64,000 nt of DNA from Jatrophihabitans sp964252635. Its GTDB lineage: Bacteria > Actinomycetota > Actinomycetes > Mycobacteriales > Jatrophihabitantaceae. The notes under the pieces were generated by a model, which was given only the letters and a program-made list of their open reading frames with translations, had not been told where the DNA came from and searched no databases. The position numbers and the translations under genes were made by a program. The stretch spans positions 1 to 64,000 of the forward strand of contig NZ_CAXUNP010000007.1 in the NCBI RefSeq assembly GCF_964252635.1. Direction: 5' to 3'. Positions 50,553-58,147 of the stretch are shown one piece after another (position 1 is the stretch's first letter; every line of letters starts with the position of its first letter).

Positions 50553-51050
50553 ATGGCCGCCGCACCCGCTTCCAGCAACCGGGAGTCCGGCCGCACCGTC
50601 ATCGCGCAGAACCGCAAGGCCCGGCACGACTACAGCGTCCTGGACACCTACGAGGCGGGTCTGGTGCTGACCGGCACCGAGGTCAAGTCGCTGCGGCTCG
50701 GGCGGGCGTCGCTCGTCGACGGGTTCGCCACCATCGACAGCGGCGAGGCGTTCCTGCACAACGTGCACATCCCCGAGTACACCCACGGAAGCTGGACCAA
50801 CCACGAGCCGCGCCGGGTGCGCAAGCTGCTGCTGCACCGGGGCGAGATCGAGCGTCTGGTCGGCAAGACCAAGGAGTCCGGGCTGACCCTGGTCCCGCTG
50901 TCGCTGTACTTCACCGGCGGCAAGGTCAAGGTCGAGATCGCGCTGGCCAAGGGCAAGCGCACCTACGACAAGCGGCAGGACCTTGCCCGCCGCGACGCCG
51001 ACCGCGAGGTGGCCCGCGCCCTGGGCAGGCGCCAGAAGGGCTCCGACTGA
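50553..51050 (+). CDS. smpB: SsrA-binding protein SmpB
   Basis: 165 residues. VIAQNRKARHDYSVLDTYEAGLVLTGTEVKSLR (in pieces) and the C-terminal KRTYDKRQDLARRDADREV tail, which lies in the mRNA channel of stalled ribosomes, are diagnostic. It works with the tmRNA gene found 970 bases downstream in ribosome rescue. ATG 50553 starts two bases after the ftsX stop. Confidence 0.97.
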   Translation: MAAAPASSNRESGRTVIAQNRKARHDYSVLDTYEAGLVLTGTEVKSLRLGRASLVDGFATIDSGEAFLHNVHIPEYTHGSWTNHEPRRVRKLLLHRGEIERLVGKTKESGLTLVPLSLYFTGGKVKVEIALAKGKRTYDKRQDLARRDADREVARALGRRQKGSD

Positions 51051-51115
51051 TGCGGGGCTGCGTCTGATGCCCGGCTGTGCTTGATGCAGGACTGCGCGTG
51101 ATGCAGGACAGCGAC
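51048..51115 (+). repeat. Four tandem 17-bp repeats across the smpB/amidohydrolase junction
   Basis: Units start at 51048, 51065, 51082 and 51099, each beginning TGATGC (TGATGCGGGGCTGCGTC, TGATGCCCGGCTGTGCT, TGATGCAGGACTGCGCG, TGATGCAGGACAGCGAC). The first TGA is the smpB stop, and the last ATG is the likely amidohydrolase start. Since 17 is not a multiple of 3, each ATG falls in a different frame. Confidence 0.8.
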
Positions 51116-51994
51116 GTCCCGGCCTGGTGGCAGCGGCTGGGGCTGCCGGGCATGATCGACGTCCACGTGCACTTCATGCCCGACCGGGTCATGCGTGCGG
51201 TCTGGAACTACTTCGACAACGTTGCCGAGAGCTTCGGCCGGGCCTGGCCCATCACCTACCGCGGCACCGAGGCCGAGCGGGTCGCGCAGCTGCACGCCCT
51301 CGGTGTGCGCCGGTTCTCGGCACTGCTCTACCCGCACAAGCCGGACATGGCCGAGTCCCTGTCGACGTGGGCGCGGGACTTCGCGGCGCGCACGCTCGGA
51401 TGCGTCCCCACCGGCACGTTCTTCCCCGAACCGTCGGCGGAGCGCTACGTCCGCGAGGCCGTCGAGGCCGGCACCGTGATCTTCAAGGCGCACGTGCAGG
51501 TCGGCGCCTACGACCCCCGCGACCCGCTGCTCGCCCCGGTGTGGGGGCTGCTCGCCGAGGCGGGGACGCCGGTCGTCGTGCACTGCGGCAGTGGCCCGAT
51601 GCCCGGCGCGCACACCGGCCCGGGCCCGATCGGCGAGGTCCTGGCCGCGCACCCCACGCTCACCGCGGTGATCGCCCACGCCGGTGCCCCCGAGTACGCG
51701 GAGCACGTGGCGCTGGCGCGCCGGTACCCGAACGTCCACCTCGACACCACCATGGTGGGCACCGCGTACCTCGAGGACCTCGCGCCGCTACCGGCCGACG
51801 TCGTGGCCGCGTTCGGCGAGCTGCAGGACCGCGTCGTCCTCGGCGCCGACTTCCCGAACATCCCGTACCCCTACGCCGAGCAATTGGACGCCCTCGAACG
51901 CTTCGGGCTCGGCGACGACTGGCTCCGCGCCGTCTGCTGGGACAACGGCGCCCGGCTCATCGGCGCCCCTGACTTGCCCGCTGCACTAGGCTGA
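51101..51994 (+). CDS. Amidohydrolase-family (Amidohydro_2) metal-dependent hydrolase
   Basis: About 297 residues. MIDVHVHFMPD supplies the H-x-H metal ligands; PVVVHCGSGPMPGAHTGPG and LTAVIAHAGAPEY give later His residues; RVVLGADFPNIPYPY contains the catalytic Asp. This is the ACMSD/dicarboxylate decarboxylase-like branch, but the substrate is unknown. Start ATG 51101 lies in the last of four tandem repeats; upstream in-frame GTG 51077 is the alternative. The gene separates smpB from ssrA. Confidence 0.85.
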   Translation: MQDSDVPAWWQRLGLPGMIDVHVHFMPDRVMRAVWNYFDNVAESFGRAWPITYRGTEAERVAQLHALGVRRFSALLYPHKPDMAESLSTWARDFAARTLGCVPTGTFFPEPSAERYVREAVEAGTVIFKAHVQVGAYDPRDPLLAPVWGLLAEAGTPVVVHCGSGPMPGAHTGPGPIGEVLAAHPTLTAVIAHAGAPEYAEHVALARRYPNVHLDTTMVGTAYLEDLAPLPADVVAAFGELQDRVVLGADFPNIPYPYAEQLDALERFGLGDDWLRAVCWDNGARLIGAPDLPAALG

Positions 51995-52017
51995 TGGGGT
52001 TGCGGAACAGTTCCGCA
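51987..52017 (+). promoter_or_regulatory. Putative tmRNA promoter -10 element and leader hairpin
   Basis: TAGGCT at 51987-51992, inside the end of the amidohydrolase gene, fits an actinobacterial -10 box. A perfect inverted repeat TGCGGAAC-A-GTTCCGCA (52001-52017) follows and ends 3 bases before the mature tmRNA 5' end, so it would lie in the cleaved leader. No clear -35 is seen. Confidence 0.45.
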
Positions 52018-52020
52018 CGA

Positions 52021-52399
52021 GGGGGTGAATGGTCTCGACTCTGTTCGTCGAGACAGGTGAAGCGGGCCGAGGACCGTATTGCTGACCTCGTAAAAAAAGC
52101 GATACAAACAAAATAAGCGCCGACGAGAGTCGCGCCGACTTCGCTCTTGCTGCCTAGTACAGCCTGAGCAAGTCTGTCAGTCCGGGAGTGTCACCGGCCC
52201 GGGTCCTGGCATCAGCTAGGTGACTCACCGTCCCCACCGGCCACGGATGGGATCGGGACAACCAACAGTGGCTGGGCCCGTCACCGACGACTTGTGTGCG
52301 TGATCGTCGGGGGCCGAGTAGAGGCAGCTGCACACTGCGCCCGGAGAAGCCCTGTTGAAGCGGCGGAGGACGCGGGTTCGATTCCCGCCACCTCCACCC
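52021..52399 (+). ncRNA. ssrA: Transfer-messenger RNA
   Basis: The 5' end GGGGGTGAATGG and the 3' end CGGGTTCGATTCCCGCCACCTCC form the tRNA-like half: acceptor strand GGGGGTG (52021-52027) pairs with CACCTCC (52389-52395), and GGTTCGATTCC is the T-arm. CCA is not encoded in full (ACCC follows). The reading frame on the mRNA-like part is at 52119-52157 and encodes the tag ADESRADFALAA followed by TAG; the ALAA end is the proteolysis signal. Upstream context AAAATAAGCGCC matches mycobacterial tmRNA. A UAG stop on the tag is uncommon. The precise 3' end is approximate. Confidence 0.95.
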
Positions 52400-52405
52400 C
52401 GAGAC

Positions 52406-52440
52406 CGAAGGCCCCGCACCGTCACGGTGCGGGGCCTTCG
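52406..52440. terminator. Terminator hairpin after ssrA
   Basis: Perfect 16-bp stem CGAAGGCCCCGCACCG (52406-52421) with CGGTGCGGGGCCTTCG (52425-52440) and a TCA loop. It lies between ssrA and the convergent hydrolase gene, so it can serve both strands. Confidence 0.9.
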
Positions 52441-52450
52441 TCGCGCTCGG

Positions 52451-53290
52451 CTACGTCGGATGCCGATCGTGTTCGACGAGCCAGCCGCGGAGCAGGGCCG
52501 CGAAGTCCGCCGGCCGTTCCAGCGACGGCAGGTGTCCCGCATCGCCCCAGTCGACCCGGCGCGCGCCCGGGATGGTGTCGGCCACGGCGTCGGCGGCGAG
52601 CAGGCAGGTGTCTAGGTCGAGGGCGCCCGACAGGACGAGCGTGGGCGCCGAGACCTCCGCCAGCCTGCTCGCCGTCGGCGGGTCGAGCTCGACCTCCTCG
52701 ACGTCACCCCAGCCCGCGCTGATCTCGAAGGCCCGGCGCTGCATCTGCCCCACCGCTGCTCGTAACCCGGCGTCGACGTCGCCGGGTCCGCGACGGGGTC
52801 CGTCCACCCAGGTCGCCAGGTTGGCCTCCACCGCGCGGTCCAGGTCGTGATCCCCGAGTGCTGCGCGCTCGGCCGCGAAGAACGCCATCAGGTCGGGGGT
52901 CGCCTCGGTGAGCAGCGAGCCGCCGGGCGCGGCCAGCAGCAACGAGGTGACGAGGTCGGGCCGGGTGAGCGCGACCTCGACCGCGACGCCGGCCCCGAGC
53001 GACGCACCGACGACGTGACATCCCGTGATGTCCAGCTCGGTCAGGGTGTCTACGACGTCGCCGACCGCGGACAGCGCCTCGGCCGGCTGACGATCGGACG
53101 CGCCGAAGCCGCGCAGGTCGAGCCGGACGACGTCGAACTCGGCCGTCAGCGTGGCGAAGTGGTCGTCCCACATCCGGCGGTCGGCCACCCCGGCGTGCAG
53201 GAGCAGCACCGCCTGCGCGTCCGTCGGTCCTTCACGGTCGTAGGCGATGCCGGTCGTCGTCGCTCTCGTCACCGGACCTCTCGTCGTCAC
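52451..53290 (-). CDS. Alpha/beta-fold hydrolase
   Basis: 279 residues. The nucleophile elbow is in VVGASLGAGVAVEVAL (Ser of G-A-S-L-G), the oxyanion region in LLLHAGVADRRMWDDHFATL, VRLDLRGFGASDR follows, and the catalytic His in DAGHLPSLERPADFA near the C terminus. Similar to 3-oxoadipate enol-lactonase or related esterases; real substrate unknown. Convergent with ssrA, divergent from the SRPBCC gene. Confidence 0.88.
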   Translation of the reverse strand: MTTRGPVTRATTTGIAYDREGPTDAQAVLLLHAGVADRRMWDDHFATLTAEFDVVRLDLRGFGASDRQPAEALSAVGDVVDTLTELDITGCHVVGASLGAGVAVEVALTRPDLVTSLLLAAPGGSLLTEATPDLMAFFAAERAALGDHDLDRAVEANLATWVDGPRRGPGDVDAGLRAAVGQMQRRAFEISAGWGDVEEVELDPPTASRLAEVSAPTLVLSGALDLDTCLLAADAVADTIPGARRVDWGDAGHLPSLERPADFAALLRGWLVEHDRHPT

Positions 53291-53380
53291 TGGTTTCCCG
53301 TCGTCACCGGTCTCCTGCTGTCACCGGGCTGTTGCTCACTGTGGCAGTCGGACGGCCCTGCACCCAGGGGTTTTCCGACA

Positions 53381-53414
53381 GGGACCTCGACGCTGTGTGC
53401 AGCGTCGAGGTCCC
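53381..53414. other. Perfect 15-bp hairpin in a divergent intergenic region
   Basis: GGGACCTCGACGCTG (53381-53395), loop TGTG, CAGCGTCGAGGTCCC (53400-53414). It lies between two divergent starts (53290 and 53464), so it cannot be a terminator of either gene. It could be an operator, a 5' leader structure of the SRPBCC gene, or a mobile-hairpin relic. Confidence 0.75.
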
Positions 53415-53463
53415 GGTCGGTTAGCGTCGGCGGGATCGCCGACCGACGTTCCGGGGGACATCC

Positions 53464-53958
53464 GTGAGCCGAACCAAGACCGTGTCGCAGAGCGTTGTCA
53501 TCGACGCGCCGCCCGAGGTGGTGTTCGCGGCGGTCAGCGACCCGACGCAGACCGGCCGGTGGAGCCCGGAGAACCGCGGCGCCCGCCTCGATGGAGACGG
53601 CGAGCTGGCGGTCGGGTCGACGTTCGTCGGCCGCAACCGGCGCGGCTGGATGCGGTGGGTCACCCGATGCCGGGTGACGGCGTTCGAACCCGCGTCGCGC
53701 TTCGCGTTCGACGTCGAGGCCATCGGCGTGCGCCGGCCCGTCCTTAAGGCCCCGATTGCGTCGTGGTCCTACGACCTGACCCCGGACGGGGGCGGCACCC
53801 GCGTCGTGGAGACCTGGGTCGACGGGCGCTCGTGGGGCGACCGCGGCGCGGCGCTGTTCGACAAGGTGGCGACCCGATCGACCTTCGCCGAGTTCAACAC
53901 CCGCAACATCCGCCGCACCCTCGACCAGCTCAAGCAGACGTTGGAGTCGCGCGGGTGA
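53464..53958 (+). CDS. SRPBCC-fold protein (polyketide cyclase-like)
   Basis: 164 residues: VSQSVVIDAPPEVVFAAVSDPTQTGRWSPENRG (in pieces) is the standard SRPBCC N terminus, and VVETWVDGRSWGDRGAALFDKVA leads to the C-terminal helix. Unknown ligand. GTG 53464 start; GTGA overlap with the CoA-transferase gene shows co-translation and may hint at a shared pathway. Confidence 0.82.
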   Translation: MSRTKTVSQSVVIDAPPEVVFAAVSDPTQTGRWSPENRGARLDGDGELAVGSTFVGRNRRGWMRWVTRCRVTAFEPASRFAFDVEAIGVRRPVLKAPIASWSYDLTPDGGGTRVVETWVDGRSWGDRGAALFDKVATRSTFAEFNTRNIRRTLDQLKQTLESRG

Positions 53959-55115
53959 CCTCACCGCTCGAGGGCGTGCTGGTCGCCGACTTCAGCCGCG
54001 TGCTGGCCGGACCGATGGCGGCGATGACGTTGGCCGATCTGGGCGCAACGGTCGTCAAGGTCGAGCGGCCGGGCACCGGGGACGAGAGCCGCGCGTGGGG
54101 CCCGCCGTGGACGGCGACCTCGTCGGCGTACTAGGAGTGCGCGAACCGCAGCAAGTACAGCGTGGCGCTCGACCTGGCCGACCAGCGTGACAGGGCGCGG
54201 GCGGTGACGCTGGCGTCCCGGGCCGATGTCGTGATCGAGAACTACCGGCCGGGGTCGCTGGCCCGCTTCGGGTTGGACTACGCGAGCGTGGCCGCGCGGA
54301 ACCCGCGGGCCGTGTACTGCTCGATCACCGGGTTCGGCGCCGCGCAGGGCAGCGACCGGCCGGGCTACGACTTCCTGGTGCAGGCCGTCGGCGGGCTGAT
54401 GAGCGTCACCGGTGACGCCGACGGCGAACCGATGAAGGTGGGCGTGGCCGTCGTCGACGTGCTCACCGGCAAGGATGCCGTGATCGGGATCCTGGCGGCG
54501 CTCACTGCCCGTGCTCAGACCGGCCGCGGCCAGCACGTCCAGGTCGAGCTGTTGTCGAGCCTGCTGAGCGGTCTCGTGAACCAGGCGGCCGGGTATCTGA
54601 CCACCGGCGTCTCGCCCGGACGGATGGGCAACGCGCACCCGTCGGTCGTTCCGTACCAGACAGTACGGTGCGCGGACGGGCCGTTGGCCGTGGCGTGCGG
54701 CAACGACGGGCAGTTCGCACGGCTGGTGTCGGTGCTGGGCCTCCCGGAGCTGGCGTCGGACCCCCGGTTCGTGCACAACGGGGACCGTGTCAATCACCGC
54801 ACGGAGCTGATCCCGGCGCTGGAGAAGCGGACCGTCGCTTTCTCCGCCGGTGACCTCGAAGAGCTGCTGACCGCGGCCGGCGTCCCGGCCGGCCTGGTCG
54901 GTGACGTCGGGTCGGCGATCGACCGGGCCGAGGCGTGTGGGCTGTCGCCGTTGGTCGAGGTGGGCGACGGCCGCCAGGTGCGGCACCCGGTGCGGTACTC
55001 CGCGAGCGAGGTGGCCGAGGCGGTGGCTCCGCCCGCGGTGGGGGAGCACGACGACCTGTTGCAGGCGTGGCTCGACGGACCGGGTTCAGCGCCACTGCCC
55101 CGGCGCGCTCCGTAG
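53955..55115 (+). pseudogene. CaiB/BaiF family III CoA-transferase gene with one in-frame TAG (codon 60)
   Basis: The frame runs from GTG 53955 to 55115 (387 codons) and is intact except for TAG at 54132-54134. Upstream: VADFSRVLAGPMAAMTLADLGATVVKVERPGTGDESR, in pieces typical of the family N terminus. Downstream: NRSKYSVALDLAD, VVIENYRPGSLARFGLDY with the family loop, and GYDFLVQAVGGLMSVTG. The catalytic Asp is in this second part. Relatives have an aromatic residue (Tyr or Phe) at the stop position, so TAC to TAG is the simplest single change. Family members move CoA between acids. Either a recent pseudogene, a read-through gene, or a sequence error. Confidence 0.8.
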
Positions 55116-55139
55116 GCCGAAGGCACGCCGCGGCGGGGC

Positions 55140-55778
55140 TCAGCGCACCCCGCGCGGGCGGAACTGGACGCTGATGCGCGGGCCGACGGGCTTGGCGGTC
55201 TTGGGCACGGCGTGCTCCCAGGTGCGCTGGCAGCTGCCGCCCATCACGACGAGGTCGCCGTGGCCGAGGTCGAGGCGCAGCGTGCGGCTGGGGTCGCCGA
55301 CGCCCGGGCGCGGCCGCAGCAGGAGAGCGCGGGGCGCGCCGAGGACGATGATCGCGACCATCGTGTCGTGCTTGCTGCCGCGGCCGATGCGGTCGCCGTG
55401 CCAGGCAACGCTGTCGTGGCCGTCGCGGTAGTGGCAGAGGCCGGCCGTGGTGAACGGCTCGCCGAGCTCGGCGGCGTAGTGCCGGTCGAGACGCTGCTTG
55501 GCGGTGACGAGCGCGGGGTCGGGCAGCTCGTGTTGCTCGTCGACGAAGTGCAGCAGGCGGGGGACGTCGACCACCTTGTCGTACATGGGCCGGCGTTCGG
55601 CGTGCCATTCCACGGTGTCGCGCAGCCGGTCGAACAGGGTGTCGGCACCGTGGATCCAATGCTCCTGGACGTCGATCCAGGCGCCGTTCGACAGGGTGGT
55701 GCGGGTGGGCGCCAGCGCGGTGACGCGGACCTCGTCGACGAGATCGAGCAGTGATGCCTGGAAGGCCGTCATGGCCAC
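55140..55778 (-). CDS. alkB: AlkB-type 2-oxoglutarate/Fe(II)-dependent dioxygenase
   Basis: 212 residues. Fe ligands are in AWHGDRIGR (H-x-D) and TWEHAVPKT (distal His); the 2-oxoglutarate-binding Arg is in PRISVQFRPRG. LRLDLGHGDLVVMGGSCQRTW is the conserved strand before the second His. It should repair alkylated bases by oxidative demethylation. Convergent with the CoA-transferase gene. Confidence 0.9.
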   Translation of the reverse strand: MAMTAFQASLLDLVDEVRVTALAPTRTTLSNGAWIDVQEHWIHGADTLFDRLRDTVEWHAERRPMYDKVVDVPRLLHFVDEQHELPDPALVTAKQRLDRHYAAELGEPFTTAGLCHYRDGHDSVAWHGDRIGRGSKHDTMVAIIVLGAPRALLLRPRPGVGDPSRTLRLDLGHGDLVVMGGSCQRTWEHAVPKTAKPVGPRISVQFRPRGVR

Positions 55779-55805
55779 GACACTATCAAACAGGCGTTCT
55801 AAATG

Positions 55806-56711
55806 TCAGTGCTGGCCGGGGTTCGGTACGAGTACGGAACGGGCCTGCTTGACGGCGAGGCCGGAGGCGGCGGTCGGCCCGGCGACGGTGCCCGGGATGG
55901 CGACGGCGGCCGCGCCGTTGACGCTGAAGCGGGCGGTCCAGGATGCCGTGGCGTGCAGGGTGCGGGAGCCGCTACGGGTGTAGACGTGGCCGAAGTAGCC
56001 GGGGCAGGTGCGGGTCCGGCAGGGGTGGTGGGCGTTGTCGTAGGCCCGGCCGGGGCTGGTCGTCGTCGTGTTCTGGCCGTCGCCGAAGCTCCAGTCGACG
56101 TGGTCGAGCGTCAGGGTGACGGTGACCCGCTGTCCGAGGATGGTGAGCGGGGCCAGGGTGCGGTTCTTCGGCGCGTTGACCCACATGATCGTCTGGATGT
56201 TGACGAGTGTGGAGTCGTGTGGCGCGAGGCCGAGGCTGGCGGACGGGATGAGGCGCACGACCCGGTCGCGGACCATCGCCGCGGTGACGACGGGTTTTGC
56301 CGGCCGGGTGCAGGTCGAGCCGTTGAGGGTCCAGGTGCCGTCGGCTTGTTTCTGTACCTGGAGCGCGGCGTTGGTTGTCTTCGGGTCGCCCTTGCGGCAG
56401 TCCACCGCCGTCTGAGGACACTCGCCTGCATCGGCCGCAGCTTGTGCATCGCCAAGTCCCGCAAGATCGCTGGCAGTTCTGGCCCCGCATGCGAGCGATT
56501 GAAGTGTGCCGGGAGGGGCGGTTCCGGCTCCGTGGCTTGACCGACCGGCGCTTGTGCCCTGACGTCCGCCGATCGAGATCGCGCCCGGTTTCGCGCAGCC
56601 GTTTAGAAGTCGGCTGGTTGCGCAAGGGTCGGCATATGCAGCTTGATCGGTGGTTAGCACAGCTCCAGATACGCCAAAAAGAAGCAGCGCGGTCATCAAA
56701 ATCGCTTTCAT
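55806..56711 (-). CDS. Exported PKD-domain-like protein
   Basis: 301 residues. Signal peptide KAILMTALLLFGVSGAVLTT with cleavage near AAYADP; the mature N-terminal part is Gly/Ser-rich with several Cys. The middle is VTLTLDHVDWSFGDGQNTTTT, a PKD-like pattern (W-S-F-G-D-G), then GYFGHVYTRSGSRTLHATASW. Related proteins occur next to DUF6318 genes in actinobacteria; no function is known. ATG 56711 overlaps the DUF6318 gene's stop (ATGA), so it is the second gene of a pair. The 5' half of the gene is lower in GC than the rest of the window. Confidence 0.75.
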   Translation of the reverse strand: MKAILMTALLLFGVSGAVLTTDQAAYADPCATSRLLNGCAKPGAISIGGRQGTSAGRSSHGAGTAPPGTLQSLACGARTASDLAGLGDAQAAADAGECPQTAVDCRKGDPKTTNAALQVQKQADGTWTLNGSTCTRPAKPVVTAAMVRDRVVRLIPSASLGLAPHDSTLVNIQTIMWVNAPKNRTLAPLTILGQRVTVTLTLDHVDWSFGDGQNTTTTSPGRAYDNAHHPCRTRTCPGYFGHVYTRSGSRTLHATASWTARFSVNGAAAVAIPGTVAGPTAASGLAVKQARSVLVPNPGQH

Positions 56712-57391
56712 GACACAGCGGTCTTCCAGTCCACGAGGACCCAGCGCGTTCCCGTCCATTTCAACCATGAACGGAACTCGACGACACCAGTCGCTGGCAT
56801 TCGGTCTGTGGTTCGGCCGTGGGCGTCCACGATCGTGGCAGCTCCCTGCAATATCCTCACATCGACCGCTTGCGACGACCCATCTCTGCCGTCGTTAGGG
56901 GCGAGCGTCGTCGACTGAATTGATATCCGCCCTCCCTTGAAGTGCTCATTGGCCTTTGCAATCTCATCGATCGATTTGCTCAAGAAGTGCGTGCAATCTG
57001 TGCACGAGGACACATAGACCGTTCGAGCTAGCGCTGAGTCGGTTGTCGCGTAAGCCCAATCCAGAGCGCGAAACCAATAGCGTGCGTAGTCGAGTGCCCC
57101 ACGGTTTGTATCTAAAGCAGTAGGCAATGTCGGCGGTTTTTCGCCGGGGCGGACGTTGGGGCCTGTCGTCGCCACGCTCGGGGCGGTCGTCGTGGGCTGC
57201 GCCGAGGTGCTCGGTGGCGTCGAGGAGGGCGAGGACACAGCCGAACTCGTCGGACTTGGTGTGGCCGGATCGGTCTTGTCACCCCCGGACCCGCCCGTGC
57301 ACGCGACGGCCCCGGTTAGAACCAGGGCAATCGGGACAATCCGCCACGCGCGCACGCGCCAAATCTTGTCACGTGCGGCCCCCTCGCGCAT
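56708..57391 (-). CDS. DUF6318-family lipoprotein-like exported protein
   Basis: About 227 residues. N-terminal WRIVPIALVLTGAVACTGGSGG reads as a lipoprotein signal with Cys after GAVA, then a Ser/Thr/Pro linker (SSPSSTPPSTSAQPTTTAPS) and the domain LDYARYWFRALDWAYATTD ... SSCTDCTHFLSKSIDEIA ... WVLVDWKTAVS. Matches the DUF6318 family, which has no assigned function. ATG 57391 is the likely start. Lower GC over 56640-57130 and the pair with the PKD-like gene suggest acquired DNA. Confidence 0.72.
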   Translation of the reverse strand: MREGAARDKIWRVRAWRIVPIALVLTGAVACTGGSGGDKTDPATPSPTSSAVSSPSSTPPSTSAQPTTTAPSVATTGPNVRPGEKPPTLPTALDTNRGALDYARYWFRALDWAYATTDSALARTVYVSSCTDCTHFLSKSIDEIAKANEHFKGGRISIQSTTLAPNDGRDGSSQAVDVRILQGAATIVDAHGRTTDRMPATGVVEFRSWLKWTGTRWVLVDWKTAVS

Positions 57392-57745
57392 GTGTTGTCC
57401 ACAGGCGCCGGCCCCAAGTGACCGAACACCCTCGGTGCTGCGCCTGGTGCCCCGTGGTGGCGACAAGCAGCCGCGAGAGCCGGCCACCGGACGGCAGAAG
57501 GCAGTTCCCGACCCGCAAGCGGTGAGCGGTGGTCTACAGACGAGACGTGTAATACGCCGTGACACAGACGCGGAGCGGCCGATGCCGCTCATGAGCGCGT
57601 CGAGCCGGTCCACGACCGGGCGAGAAGACGGACACCCCCGGTCGTTCGGTCAGACAGCTGTCCGACGACAACGGGGGTGGGTGCGGTTGTCATTTTGCCG
57701 AGCCCGGCACGCGTTCCGGCCCGTCGTCCGTCTACCGTCGACCTC
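57392..57745. other. 354-base gap between divergent genes
   Basis: Holds a DnaA-box-like TTGTCCACA at 57395-57403 and an imperfect hairpin with outer stem CACCCCCG (57633-57640) and CGGGGGTG (57672-57679). Promoters for the DUF6318 pair (minus) and the DUF3817 gene (plus) should lie here but no clear boxes are visible. No gene is supported. Confidence 0.5.
57395..57403 (+). other. DnaA-box-like nonamer TTGTCCACA
   Basis: Exact consensus match just upstream of the DUF6318 gene start. Single copy in a promoter region. Confidence 0.35.
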
Positions 57746-58147
57746 GTGACCCAGGCCCCGCGCGACACCCGTGCACCCAGCGTGCTGGGCGTCACCCAAC
57801 CGCCCGTCACCGCGCAGCAGCTCGAGCAGGCCCGCGGAGGCCTGTTGCGCTACCGGATCATGGCCTTCGTGACCGGCGTCGTGCTCATCGCCGGCTGCAT
57901 CTCACTGATCTTCAAGTACGGCACCAGCGTCGACGTCGAGCCCTGGACCGGCTACCTCTGGGTCGCCCACGGCTGGTTGTTCGTCATCTACGTGCTGGCG
58001 ACGGCCTACCTCGGCATCAAGCTGCGCTGGCCGCTGGCCCGCTACGGCCTTGTCATGCTCGCCGGAACGATCCCCACGATGTCGTTCGTCGCCGAGCACT
58101 TCGTCACCCGCGACGCCCGGAAGACTCAGCCCAGCGACGCGGCCTGA
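57746..58147 (+). CDS. DUF3817 small membrane protein
   Basis: 133 residues. Three membrane helices: LLRYRIMAFVTGVVLIAGCI, GYLWVAHGWLFVIYVLATAYL and YGLVMLAGTIPTMSFVAEHF, with the family pattern W-x-x-G-x-L-W-V-A-H-G-W. Function is unknown. GTG 57746 start is chosen over the upstream in-frame start at 57677, which would cross the promoter region. Its 3' end overlaps the convergent sigma-factor gene by 22 bases. Confidence 0.75.
   Translation: MTQAPRDTRAPSVLGVTQPPVTAQQLEQARGGLLRYRIMAFVTGVVLIAGCISLIFKYGTSVDVEPWTGYLWVAHGWLFVIYVLATAYLGIKLRWPLARYGLVMLAGTIPTMSFVAEHFVTRDARKTQPSDAA

Noticed and set aside
51048..51115. CRISPR-like repeat
   Set aside because: Units are 17 bases, directly adjacent with no spacers, so it is a tandem repeat.
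52101..52116. Alternative tmRNA tag frame ATACAAACAAAATAA
   Set aside because: It ends after a few codons and lacks the ALAA signal; the frame ending ADFALAA fits the mycobacterial pattern.
52365..52395. Possible tRNA gene with GGTTCGATTCC T-arm
   Set aside because: There is no D-arm or anticodon arm upstream at tRNA distance; this is the 3' part of the tmRNA.
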